DNA from: an uncultured Prevotella sp.
Lineage (GTDB): Bacteria > Bacteroidota > Bacteroidia > Bacteroidales > Bacteroidaceae
Direction of reading: 5' to 3'
Length of the DNA: 57,410 nt
Assembly: GCA_946614435.1 (NCBI GenBank)
Contig: CAMOGW010000015.1
Span: 1-57,410, forward strand
Of the stretch, positions 7,217 through 14,905 are shown one piece after another (position 1 is the first letter of the stretch; every line of letters begins with the position of its first letter). The notes under the pieces are model-generated. The model saw only the letters and a list, made by a program, of their open reading frames with translations. It had not been told where the DNA came from and did not search any database. Made by a program: the position numbers and the translations under genes.

Positions 7217-8629
7217 ATGTCTGAACGTAAGAGAATTTACCTCTGTCTGGCTCACATGAGCGAGGACGAGATGGAACAGAAGTATGTCAAGGAGGCTTTT
7301 GATACGAACTGGGTGGTGCCCCTTGGCCCGAACGTGAATGGGTTTGAGAAGGACCTGGAAGAGTTCGTGAATAGCCTCACCCCTAACCCGTCTCCAAAGG
7401 GCGAGGGAAACTTAAACAAGCGAGTGGTGGCATTGTCGGCAGGAACGGCAGCAGTACATCTGGGACTGTTGGCGGCTGGCGTTGGTCGGGATTGCAAATC
7501 CGGACAAACAGATGAGGTGATTGTGCAGAGCTTCACGTTTTGTGCTTCGACGCATCCGGTGATTTATCTTGGCGCAACGCCTGTGCTGGTGGATTCGGAG
7601 CCGGATACATGGAACATCGACCCGGAGCTGCTGGAAGAGGCTATCAAAGACCGTATCGCAAAGACGGGCAAGAAGCCTGCGGCCATCGTGCCAGTGGCGC
7701 TGTATGGCATGCCGTACAAGGCAGACCGCATCATGGAGATTGCGAACAAGTACGGGATTCCCGTGGTGGAGGATGCTGCCGAGGGCTTCGGCTCTCGCTA
7801 TAAGGGTCAGATGCTCGGTACATTCGGCAAGTATGGCGTGCTGTCCTTCAACGGCAACAAGATGATTACGACCTCCGGCGGCGGTGCGCTGATTACGGGC
7901 AGCGATGACGAGTGGCGCGAGATTATGATGTATGCCACGCAGTATCGTGAGAGCTATCCGTACTACCAGCACGAGAAGATAGGGTATAACTACCGTATGT
8001 CGAACATCTGTGCAGGCATCGGTCGCGGACAGATGACGGTTGTGAATGACCACTTGGCTCATCACAAGCATGTGCAGAAGCTATACGAGGAGTTGCTGAA
8101 AGGCGTTAACGGAATTCACGTCCACAGTCAACCCAACAACGGTGACTATGACAGTAACTACTGGCTTTGCACCATCACCATCGACGAGAACGTGAAGGTG
8201 AAGGGTCAGGAGGATGCCTATAAGACCATCGTGACGGGAGCAGTCGGTGGCGCAGCCGGAGTCATTCACGCAGCTGAGTCGGCACATACGGACTGTGAAC
8301 CGAATGCCAATGTGGAAGCCATGCGCGTGGCTCTCGACCGGGCAAATATCGAGGCGCGTCCCGTATGGAAGCCGATGCACAAGCAGCCATGCTATACGAA
8401 AGTGGAGAGCGGAGAGTTCTTGGACGAGCCAAGCGGCAGAGCCGAGCGGAGAGTTGAGAGCTTGCCATGCGGTGCGCAGTGCATCACTTCTGACAAGAGC
8501 GTCTCATACGTGAACGGTGTGAGCGAGGCGATCTTCAAGGTCGGCATGTGCCTGCCAGCCGGTCCATACGTCACCGACAACGATGTAAGATATATCGTTG
8601 ACACCATCAAGGAAAATATCATCGGATGA
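7217..8629 (+). CDS. DegT/DnrJ/EryC1/StrS-family PLP aminotransferase with in-frame repeat insertions
   Basis: A 470-residue PLP-dependent sugar aminotransferase expected to convert a nucleotide 4-keto sugar to an amino sugar for surface glycan synthesis. Family landmarks include NWVVPLGPNVNGFE at 31-44, VVALSAGTAAVHLGLLAAG at 70-88, the VEDAAEGFG block and an SFNGNKMIT lysine region, and GMCLPAGPYVTD near the C-terminus. The start at 7217 begins the conserved N-terminus; an upstream in-frame ATG at 7175 lies in the terminator. Compared with the family core there appear to be three extra in-frame segments: residues 53-65 (SLTPNPSPKGEGN), 91-98 (RDCKSGQT) and about 397-430. Each is encoded by repeat-like DNA. 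They lengthen the protein by roughly 50 residues. Whether it remains active is unclear, but no frame is broken. Confidence 0.9.
   Translation: MSERKRIYLCLAHMSEDEMEQKYVKEAFDTNWVVPLGPNVNGFEKDLEEFVNSLTPNPSPKGEGNLNKRVVALSAGTAAVHLGLLAAGVGRDCKSGQTDEVIVQSFTFCASTHPVIYLGATPVLVDSEPDTWNIDPELLEEAIKDRIAKTGKKPAAIVPVALYGMPYKADRIMEIANKYGIPVVEDAAEGFGSRYKGQMLGTFGKYGVLSFNGNKMITTSGGGALITGSDDEWREIMMYATQYRESYPYYQHEKIGYNYRMSNICAGIGRGQMTVVNDHLAHHKHVQKLYEELLKGVNGIHVHSQPNNGDYDSNYWLCTITIDENVKVKGQEDAYKTIVTGAVGGAAGVIHAAESAHTDCEPNANVEAMRVALDRANIEARPVWKPMHKQPCYTKVESGEFLDEPSGRAERRVESLPCGAQCITSDKSVSYVNGVSEAIFKVGMCLPAGPYVTDNDVRYIVDTIKENIIG
7375..7407 (+). repeat. LTPNPSPKGEG-type interspersed repeat inside the aminotransferase gene
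   Basis: The DNA reads CCTCACCCCTAACCCG and continues with a CTCC/GGGCGAGG half, a repeat I recall as widespread in Bacteroidota and other genomes and which in one frame encodes LTPNPSPKGEG. It sits at residues 53-64. Confidence 0.7.
7487..7503 (+). repeat. Near-palindromic GGGATTGCAAATCC element inside the aminotransferase gene
   Basis: CGGGATTGCAAATCCGG is nearly palindromic and encodes RDCKSG at residues 91-96, where family members usually go straight from GVG to DEVIVQSF. It resembles GGATTACAAATCC-type elements common in Bacteroidota. Confidence 0.55.
8404..8500 (+). repeat. Third probable repeat insertion inside the aminotransferase gene
   Basis: Between KQPCYT and YVNGVSEAIF the gene carries about 30 extra residues. 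The DNA includes GAGAGCTTGCCATGCGGTGC, close to the GAGACTTGCCATGCTTTGC repeat found twice at the end of asd (23187-23305), which suggests one interspersed family. Confidence 0.5.
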
Positions 8630-8707
8630 AGAGCTTTCTGAAAGCTTTATGGCTGTTTTGCAGCTATTTGTTCGTTCCACAATGGGGAAAACATAAACAG
8701 TAATACG

Positions 8708-9871
8708 ATGGAGAAGTACCAATATCATATCTTTAGCCCATACAGGGTCTGCCCCTTGGGGGCACATGTGGATCACCAGCACGGACTGGTGACGGGTTTT
8801 GCAATCGACAAGGGCGTTGACCTATACTTCGATGTAAGAGGGCAGATGGAAGATGGAAGATGTGACCCGCATGTGCATCTGGAGTCGAGGACATTTGAAG
8901 GAACGGTAGATTTTGACATTGATGCACCGAGTCAGGTGAAGGAGCATCACTGGGGTGACTATGCGCGTGGAGCCAAGTATGCGTTGCGCAAGCGGTTCGA
9001 ACTGAAGCGTGGCATCGAGGGCGTGATCCAAGGTTCACTGCCAGTGGGCGGCCTGTCATCGAGTGCAGCGGTGCTGATTGCGTATGTGATGGCTTTTGCC
9101 AAGGCGAATGATATTACGCTGCAGCCGTTCGAGGTGGTGAAGATTGCATCGGAGGCAGAGCGTGAGTACATCGGACTGAACAATGGCCTGCTCGATCAGG
9201 CTTGTATCGCCCTCGGTAAGAAAGACGGTCTGCTGTTCCTGGACTGCGACAGCAACGACTGGCGCATCATCAGGCGGAATCCGGATATGCCGGAGTTTGA
9301 GATTGGCATCTTCTTCTCGGGACTGACACGCAGCCTTGTCAATTCTGACTATAATCTTCGTGTATATGAGTGCAAGACGGCAGCATGGAACATGTTGGCC
9401 TATACAGACCAGCCGCTGAAGACGTTCGACAAGACGTTCCTTCGGGATATTCCGAAGGCTACGTTTGAGAAGACGCGCATTGCGATGCCTGCAAGGTTTG
9501 CCCGCCGTGCGGAACACTTCTACAGCGAGTACCGCCGCGTTCGTCAGGGCGTTACCGCTTGGGAGACAGGCAATCTGAAGCTGTTCGGCAAGCTGAGCTT
9601 CGACTCGTGCGAGAGCAGCATCCATAACTATGAGTGCGGAAGTCCTGAGCTGATCGCCATCTATGAGATCATGCGACAGCTGCCGGGCGTGTATGGCGGT
9701 CGCTTCTCAGGAGCCGGTTTCAAGGGCGCTTGCATCGCGCTTGTCGATCCTGCGTATAAGGATGAGATTCAGAAGGTGCTGACGGAGAAGTATCTGGAGC
9801 AGTTCCCTGAATACGAGAAGACATTCCAAGTGTTCTGGGTGAAGCCTGATGACGGCGCAAGGTTCGTTTGA
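8708..9871 (+). CDS. GHMP sugar kinase, galactokinase/galacturonokinase-like
   Basis: A 387-residue GHMP kinase that would phosphorylate a sugar at C1. Motif 1 is SPYRVCPLGAHVDH at residues 10-23; the phosphate-binding motif PVGGLSSSA is at 112-120; the catalytic Asp is likely D163 in GLLDQ; motif 3 GRFSGAGFKGACIAL is near 337-351. Bacterial galactokinases usually read PGRVNLIGEHTDY in motif 1. The CPLGAHVDHQ form instead resembles galacturonokinase, known in plants. In this setting, with a nucleotidyltransferase and a UDP-glucuronate 4-epimerase-like gene downstream, galacturonate is a reasonable substrate, though galactose cannot be excluded. It follows the aminotransferase after 78 bases and is probably in the same transcript. 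Confidence 0.85.
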   Translation: MEKYQYHIFSPYRVCPLGAHVDHQHGLVTGFAIDKGVDLYFDVRGQMEDGRCDPHVHLESRTFEGTVDFDIDAPSQVKEHHWGDYARGAKYALRKRFELKRGIEGVIQGSLPVGGLSSSAAVLIAYVMAFAKANDITLQPFEVVKIASEAEREYIGLNNGLLDQACIALGKKDGLLFLDCDSNDWRIIRRNPDMPEFEIGIFFSGLTRSLVNSDYNLRVYECKTAAWNMLAYTDQPLKTFDKTFLRDIPKATFEKTRIAMPARFARRAEHFYSEYRRVRQGVTAWETGNLKLFGKLSFDSCESSIHNYECGSPELIAIYEIMRQLPGVYGGRFSGAGFKGACIALVDPAYKDEIQKVLTEKYLEQFPEYEKTFQVFWVKPDDGARFV

Positions 9872-9933
9872 AAGACAGAATAACGGGCTTTTAGACAGAA
9901 TAACATAAGAACATAATAGAAACATAAGAACTT

Positions 9934-10668
9934 ATGAAAAATGTTGTTATAGCAGCAGGATATGCGACGAGATTAGGGGAGCTGACGAGGAACTTCCCGA
10001 AGCCGCTATTGAAGATAGGCGAGAATACCATCTTGGGCAGGATGCTGGATGACATTGACAGGATTCCCGAGATAGATGAACATATTATCATCACGAACCA
10101 TAAGTTTGCAGGAATTTTCGAAGGCTGGAAGAAAAATTTGCATTATAGCAAGCCAATAACCATCGTTGATGACGGTACAGAGACGAACGACACCCGTCTG
10201 GGAGCAGTGTGCGACTTGTTGTTTGCGATGGATAAGCTCCACATCGACGATGACTTGCTGGTGGTGGCAGCTGATAACCTGCTGTTCTTCTCGTTCCGTG
10301 AGTTCGTGGATTTTGCCAAGGAGAAGCAGACGAGCTGCATCATGTGCCACGAGCAGCCCTCGATCGAGAAACTGCAGAGGACGGGTGTGGTAGAACTGGA
10401 CGATCATAATAAGGTGTTGGGTATGGAGGAGAAACCTCAGGTACCTAAGAGCCATTGGGCCGTTCCTCCGTTCTATATCTACCTGAAGAAAGACCTTGAC
10501 TTGGTGCGGCACTCGGTAGAGAACGGTTGTGGGAAGGATGCACCGGGCAACCTTGCTCACTATATGGTGGAGCATACCACGATGCATGCCTGGCCGATGA
10601 GTGGCGGACGATTCGATATCGGAAGTTTAGACACATATTACGAAGCTGTGGAGAAATACGGTTTATAA
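9934..10668 (+). CDS. Sugar-1-phosphate nucleotidyltransferase
   Basis: A 244-residue NTP_transferase enzyme that would activate a sugar 1-phosphate to a nucleotide sugar. The signature AAGYATRLGELTRNFPKP is at residues 7-24, a metal-binding AADN at 112-115, and a second acidic site in GGRFDIGSLDTY near the C-terminus. It lacks the extra left-handed helix domain of longer relatives. Spacing from the kinase is 62 bases, a stretch with GACAGAATAACATAAGAACAT repeats. The natural reading is that it uses the product of the preceding kinase. The nucleotide and sugar cannot be read from the sequence. Confidence 0.85.
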   Translation: MKNVVIAAGYATRLGELTRNFPKPLLKIGENTILGRMLDDIDRIPEIDEHIIITNHKFAGIFEGWKKNLHYSKPITIVDDGTETNDTRLGAVCDLLFAMDKLHIDDDLLVVAADNLLFFSFREFVDFAKEKQTSCIMCHEQPSIEKLQRTGVVELDDHNKVLGMEEKPQVPKSHWAVPPFYIYLKKDLDLVRHSVENGCGKDAPGNLAHYMVEHTTMHAWPMSGGRFDIGSLDTYYEAVEKYGL

Positions 10669-10842
10669 GACATAATAACATAAGAACATATTTTATAAGA
10701 CAGAATAGCATAAGAACATATTTTATAAGACATAATAACATAAGAACATATTTCTATAGGACAGAATAACATAAGAACATGTTTCTATAGGACAGAATAA
10801 CATAAGAACATATTTCTAGGACCGAATAGTAAATAACATAAG
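10669..10842 (+). repeat. Tandem 29-31-bp repeats, about 5.5 units
   Basis: Five units of 30, 30, 31, 31 and 29 bases (starts 10669, 10699, 10729, 10760, 10791) plus a partial sixth, each reading GACAGAATAACATAAGAACA and then TATTTCTATAG with small changes. The last bases of the nucleotidyltransferase gene, including its TAA, match the unit end. Two partial units also lie before that gene (9873-9930). There are no unique spacers, so this is a minisatellite and not a CRISPR array. Confidence 0.9.
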
Positions 10843-10855
10843 GACAGATATACAG

Positions 10856-11935
10856 ATGCAGAAGATAGACTTAGATCATAAGGTGATATTCGTTACTGGT
10901 GCAGCCGGATTCATTGGCTCGAACTTAGTGAAGCGACTGTTCAAGGACGTGAAGGGTGCTACCGTCATCGGTATCGACAACATGAACGACTACTATGACG
11001 TGGCACTGAAGGAATACCGCCTTGAGACATTGAACACTGAACATGGAGCATTGAACATTAATGGAAACCATTGGAAGTTTGTCAAGGGTGATATAGCAGA
11101 CAAGCAGACCATTGACGGCATTTTTGAGGAATACAAGCCGCAGGTGGTGGTGAACCTCGCCGCACAGGCAGGCGTACGCTACAGCATTACGAATCCTGAT
11201 GCCTATATCATGAGCAACATGATAGGCTTCTACAATATCTTGGAGGCGTGTAGGCATAACCCAGTGGAGCATTTAGTCTATGCTTCTTCAAGTTCTGTGT
11301 ATGGTGGCAACAAGAAAGTACCGTTCTCGACGGATGACCGTGTAGATAATCCCGTTTCGCTGTATGCAGCCACGAAGAAGAGCAACGAGCTGTTTGCACA
11401 CTGCTATTCGAAGCTGTACGACATCCCCACGACGGGGTTACGCTTCTTCACGGTGTATGGTCCTGCCGGTCGTCCCGATATGGCGTACTTTGGTTTCACC
11501 AACAAACTATTGAAGGGCGAGACCATCCAAATCTTCAACTACGGCAACTGCCGTCGTGACTTCACCTATGTTGACGATATCGTAGAGGGCGTGATGCGCG
11601 TGATGCAGGGCGCACCAGAGCATAAGAAGGGTGAGGACGGTCTGCCAGTTCCTCCCTACGCAGTATATAATATAGGTGGCGGTCAGCCCGAGAGCCTGTT
11701 GGACTTCGTGCAGATACTGCAAGAGGAACTGGTACGTGCCGGAGTCCTTCCTGCAGACTTCGACTTCGAGGCCCATAAGGAACTTGTCCCCATGCAGCCC
11801 GGTGATGTTCCCACCACCTACGCAGATGCCACAGCCCTTGAACGTGACTTTGGGTTCACCCCGAAGATTACGTTGAGAGAAGGACTAAGGCATTTCGCAG
11901 AGTGGTACAAACAATTCTACGGCATGAAGGCTTAG
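10856..11935 (+). CDS. NAD-dependent epimerase, UDP-glucuronate 4-epimerase-like
   Basis: A 359-residue extended SDR. The NAD motif GAAGFIG is at residues 15-21, the DNMNDYYDVALKEYRL block at 41-56 is typical of UDP-glucuronate 4-epimerases (CapI/GAE type), Ser residues lie at 144-147, and Y170-x3-K174 completes the catalytic set. It would interconvert UDP-glucuronate and UDP-galacturonate. An extra segment at about residues 58-70 (ETLNTEHGALNING) is encoded by TTGAACAC/TTGAACAT repeat units and lies between two conserved blocks, so it looks inserted. The gene follows the tandem repeats and ends the cassette before a strong terminator. Confidence 0.85.
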   Translation: MQKIDLDHKVIFVTGAAGFIGSNLVKRLFKDVKGATVIGIDNMNDYYDVALKEYRLETLNTEHGALNINGNHWKFVKGDIADKQTIDGIFEEYKPQVVVNLAAQAGVRYSITNPDAYIMSNMIGFYNILEACRHNPVEHLVYASSSSVYGGNKKVPFSTDDRVDNPVSLYAATKKSNELFAHCYSKLYDIPTTGLRFFTVYGPAGRPDMAYFGFTNKLLKGETIQIFNYGNCRRDFTYVDDIVEGVMRVMQGAPEHKKGEDGLPVPPYAVYNIGGGQPESLLDFVQILQEELVRAGVLPADFDFEAHKELVPMQPGDVPTTYADATALERDFGFTPKITLREGLRHFAEWYKQFYGMKA

Positions 11936-12018
11936 CTCTGATTTCCGAAAGAGGAAGCCAAAGACACAGGATATACGATGAAAAGATAGGTATGAAATGA
12001 GGTGATAAGCCTTATGTT

Positions 12019-12065
12019 AAAGTGGGCGCGTGGTCACGGCTGTGACTACGCGCCCACTTTTTGTA
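12019..12065. terminator. Bidirectional terminator
   Basis: A long stem pairs 12019-12037 with 12042-12060 (AAAGTGGGCGCG with CGCGCCCACTTT plus an inner TGGTCAC/GTGACTA stem), with A residues before and T residues after. It lies between the plus-strand epimerase and the minus-strand kinases and would serve both. Confidence 0.9.
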
Positions 12066-12078
12066 TGAGTATTGGGGA

Positions 12079-12699
12079 TTATTCCATGGGGAAAAGGCCG
12101 AAGAGCTTGGCGTCAATCATGTCGGTGACTTGCATGAAGTCTTCAGGATGATCGCCAAACTTGCAGTTGTCACCATCGATGACAATCAAAGGGCCTTTAT
12201 AAGTGCGGATCCATTCTTCGTAGCGTTGCTCCAGACCTTTCAGATAGTCGAGGCGCATGGTCTGCTCATACTCGCGGCCACGCTTCTGAATCTGTGCTAC
12301 CAGCGTGGGGATGCTGGAACGGATGTAAATCATGAGGTCGGGCAACTTCACGAGTGAGATCATTAGGTCGAACAGGTCGCTGTAGTTCTGGAAGTCGCGG
12401 TCGCTCATCAATCCCTGTCCATGCAGGTTGGGCGCGAAGATGCGCGCATCCTCGAAGATCGTGCGGTCCTGAATGATGGTCTCGCTCGAACGTGATATCT
12501 CGACCACTTCCTTGAATCGCTTGTTCAGGAAGTAGATTTGCAGATTGAACGACCAGCGCTTCATGTCGGCGTAGAAGTCGCTCAGGTAGGGGTTGTTGTC
12601 AACGGGTTCGAAGCGTGGCGTCCATCCGTATCGGTGGGCCAGCATCTTGGTCAGCGTGGTCTTGCCGCTGCCAATGTTTCCTGCTACTGCGATGTGCAT
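12079..12699 (-). CDS. Deoxynucleoside kinase (downstream paralogue)
   Basis: A 206-residue deoxynucleoside kinase that phosphorylates deoxyribonucleosides for salvage. The P-loop GNIGSGKTT is at residues 7-15, followed by the RFEPVDNNPYL substrate region, the QDRTIFEDARIF block around the DR motif, and the KRGREYEQ lid region. It is a paralogue of the next gene; the two overlap by 16 bases and must be co-transcribed. Paired kinases of different specificity that form heterodimers are known from lactobacilli (dAK/dGK and dAK/dCK). Which nucleoside each copy prefers cannot be told here. Confidence 0.9.
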   Translation of the reverse strand: MHIAVAGNIGSGKTTLTKMLAHRYGWTPRFEPVDNNPYLSDFYADMKRWSFNLQIYFLNKRFKEVVEISRSSETIIQDRTIFEDARIFAPNLHGQGLMSDRDFQNYSDLFDLMISLVKLPDLMIYIRSSIPTLVAQIQKRGREYEQTMRLDYLKGLEQRYEEWIRTYKGPLIVIDGDNCKFGDHPEDFMQVTDMIDAKLFGLFPME

Positions 12700-13325
12700 G
12701 ATGATAAGGGGCTAAAGAGGCCGAAGAGTGTCTGGTCGATGCGATCTACGATTTGAGCGAAGTCCTTGGGATTGTGCTCGAAGTCGAGATTGTCTTTGTC
12801 GATGACCATCACCTGTCCTCTGTATTTGTTGTTGATAAAATCGTCGTAGCGCTGGTTCAGATTCCTGAGATACTCCAGCTGCATTTGTTGCTCATAGTCG
12901 CGTCCGCGTTTTTGAATGTTGTCCACAAGGTGGGGAACTGAGGCGCGCAGATAAATCATGAGGTCGGGGTAGTGGACAACTTCCAGCATCTGCTCGAACA
13001 GCTCCATGTAGGTTTCATAGTCGCGCTCCGAGAGGTTACCCATTGCTTTGTTGTTCTGCATGAACACATAGACACCCTCGAAGATGCTGCGATCCTGTAT
13101 GATGGTGTGGGTGGAACGCTGGATTTCGATGAGATCGCGGAAACGCTCTTTTAGGAAATAGACCTCAAGATTGAATGACCATCGGTGGATGTCGTTATAG
13201 TAGTCCTCTAAATAAGGGTTATGCTCCACGGCCTCAAAGCGTGCCTCCCAGCCATAGTGGCGGGCCAGCATGCGTGTGAGTGTAGATTTTCCGCTGCCTA
13301 TGTTTCCTGCGATTGCTATGTGCAC
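12684..13325 (-). CDS. Deoxynucleoside kinase (upstream paralogue), GTG start
   Basis: A 213-residue paralogue of the downstream kinase, with P-loop GNIGSGKST, RFEAVEHNPYL, the QDRSIFEGVYVF block and KRGRDYEQ lid all conserved. The reading frame reaches back to an ATG at 13391, but that codon lies within the -7 promoter box (13389-13396) and would be upstream of the RNA start. The GTG at 13325 places the start exactly at the family N-terminus (VHIAIAGN) and is preferred. The gene leads a two-gene salvage operon. Confidence 0.9.
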   Translation of the reverse strand: MHIAIAGNIGSGKSTLTRMLARHYGWEARFEAVEHNPYLEDYYNDIHRWSFNLEVYFLKERFRDLIEIQRSTHTIIQDRSIFEGVYVFMQNNKAMGNLSERDYETYMELFEQMLEVVHYPDLMIYLRASVPHLVDNIQKRGRDYEQQMQLEYLRNLNQRYDDFINNKYRGQVMVIDKDNLDFEHNPKDFAQIVDRIDQTLFGLFSPLSSCTSQ

Positions 13326-13388
13326 AGTGCTTCTGTTCTTGGTCGTTAGTTGTCCTTTTGGTGAGGCTTGAGCCTCTGTGAGTGCTTG

Positions 13389-13421
13389 CAAAATTACGAA
13401 GAAAATTCGTAAATCTTCAAA
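13389..13421 (-). promoter_or_regulatory. Promoter of the deoxynucleoside kinase operon
   Basis: On the minus strand TTTG (13421-13418) is followed after 21 bases by TAATTTTG (13396-13389). The expected RNA start is near 13382, which decides the GTG start at 13325. Confidence 0.75.
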
Positions 13422-13480
13422 ATATAGCCATTTTTGTGGAATGAAATATAAAAAATGGCATGGATTTATGGAAAAATATG

Positions 13481-13488
13481 TATATTTG
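13481..13488 (+). promoter_or_regulatory. Probable -7 box for fucO-like gene
   Basis: TATATTTG matches the TAnnTTTG box and is followed by GC. No good TTTG is found at the -33 position. The leader to the ATG at 13556 would be about 60 bases. Confidence 0.5.
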
Positions 13489-13555
13489 CACGCATCTAAC
13501 TTAAAAAGACAATTTGAAAGTAAATTGAATTATTTAAACTAAAAACTAAGAACAA

Positions 13556-14710
13556 ATGGTAAACAGATTTATTCTGAACGAAGTATCTTACTTCGGTCCT
13601 GGTGCTCGCAAGGAGCTTCCCGGTGTTGTGGCACGTCTCGGCTTTAAGAAAGCACTCGTAGTGACCGACAAGGGCCTGATGCAGTTTGGCGTGGCCAAGA
13701 TGGTGCTTGATGTGATGGACGAGGCAGGCATTGCCTATGAGATTTTCGATGACGTGAAGCCCAATCCCACGGTGACGAACGTGAAGAACGGAATCGAGGC
13801 TTGCAAGAAGGCTCAGGCCGACTTTATCGTGGCTATCGGTGGCGGTTCGTCAATGGATACCGCCAAGGGCATTGGCATCGTGGTGAACAACCCCGAGTTC
13901 TCAGATATCATCTCACTGGAGGGCGTAGCTGACACGAAGAAGAAGTCGCTTCCCATCATCGCCCTGCCCACCACGGCTGGCACGGCTGCTGAGACCACTA
14001 TCAACTATGTGATCATTGACGAGAAGCGCCAGGCCAAGATGGTGTGCGTAGATCCTAACGACATTCCCTGTGTGGCCATTATCGATGCCGAGCTGATGTA
14101 CTCGCTGCCGAAGGGACTCACCGCTGCTACGGGTATGGATGCTATGACCCACGCTATTGAGGGACTCATCACGAAAGCTTCATGGGAGCTGAGCGACATG
14201 TTTGAGATCAAGGCCATTGAGATGATTTACAAGTATCTGCCGCTGGCTGTGAGCGAGCCGAAGAACCCCGTGGGACGCGACGGTATGGCTGTGGCACAGT
14301 ATGTGGCTGGCATGGCTTTCTCGAATGTAGGTCTGGGTGTCGATCATGGTATGGCTCACCCGCTGTCGGCTCTGTTCGATGTTCCTCATGGAGTGGCTTG
14401 TGCCATGTTGCTGCCCACAGTGATGCGCTTCAACATGCCTGCTGCGATGGATAAGTATGTTGACATTGCCAAGGCATGTGGCGTCTATCAGAATGGTATG
14501 ACCACAGAGCAGGCTGCCGAGGCTGCTTGCAAGGCCATTGAAGACCTGAGCGCACTCGTTGGCACCAACAAGCGACTGACCGAGCTGGGCATTACGGAAA
14601 AGGACATCGAAGCACTGGCTGAGCAAGCCATCAACGATGTGTGCACACCGGGCAATCCGCGCCCTGTCACCAAGCAGGACATCATCGACCTGTATCACCA
14701 GATTCTGTAA
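13556..14710 (+). CDS. fucO: Iron-containing alcohol dehydrogenase, lactaldehyde reductase-like
   Basis: A 384-residue group III (iron-dependent) alcohol dehydrogenase. The NAD-binding GGGSSMDTAKG motif is near residue 95, and the metal ligands are visible in GMDAMTHAIEG (Asp, His), in VDHGMAHPL and in FDVPHGVACA (His). Overall spacing and length match FucO, which reduces L-lactaldehyde to 1,2-propanediol during fucose and rhamnose fermentation. It stands alone between a promoter and a terminator, with no fucose catabolic genes nearby. A more general role in fermentative aldehyde reduction is possible. Confidence 0.85.
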   Translation: MVNRFILNEVSYFGPGARKELPGVVARLGFKKALVVTDKGLMQFGVAKMVLDVMDEAGIAYEIFDDVKPNPTVTNVKNGIEACKKAQADFIVAIGGGSSMDTAKGIGIVVNNPEFSDIISLEGVADTKKKSLPIIALPTTAGTAAETTINYVIIDEKRQAKMVCVDPNDIPCVAIIDAELMYSLPKGLTAATGMDAMTHAIEGLITKASWELSDMFEIKAIEMIYKYLPLAVSEPKNPVGRDGMAVAQYVAGMAFSNVGLGVDHGMAHPLSALFDVPHGVACAMLLPTVMRFNMPAAMDKYVDIAKACGVYQNGMTTEQAAEAACKAIEDLSALVGTNKRLTELGITEKDIEALAEQAINDVCTPGNPRPVTKQDIIDLYHQIL

Positions 14711-14757
14711 TAGAAAATTACTTTGCTGACCTCAGAATGAGAGGCAAAAACACGAAT

Positions 14758-14793
14758 AATGGGGAAATCCATTGAGATTTCCCCATTTTTTTT
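14758..14793 (+). terminator. Intrinsic terminator after the fucO-like gene
   Basis: AATGGGGAAATC pairs perfectly with GATTTCCCCATT (12 bp, six-base loop) and is followed by a run of T residues. Confidence 0.9.
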
Positions 14794-14905
14794 ATTAATA
14801 ATAATGTGCGTGTCGTTTTTTTTGCTAATTTTGCCACAAAAAGCATAGATTGAGAGACGTTTGAACCTAAAATGCTTGAAACAAAAACTATAAATACTAA
14901 ATGAT

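Noticed and set aside
9056..9625. Long minus-strand open frame of 189 codons opposite the GHMP kinase
   Set aside because: It is the shadow of a clearly conserved gene on the plus strand and has no protein-like features.
8708..9871. Plain galactokinase (galK) call
   Set aside because: Motif 1 lacks the PGRVNLIGEHTDY form and no Leloir genes are adjacent; kept as a galactokinase/galacturonokinase-like GHMP kinase.
10669..10842. Regular 29-31-bp repeats considered as a CRISPR array
   Set aside because: Units follow each other without unique spacers and no cas gene is near; it is a minisatellite.
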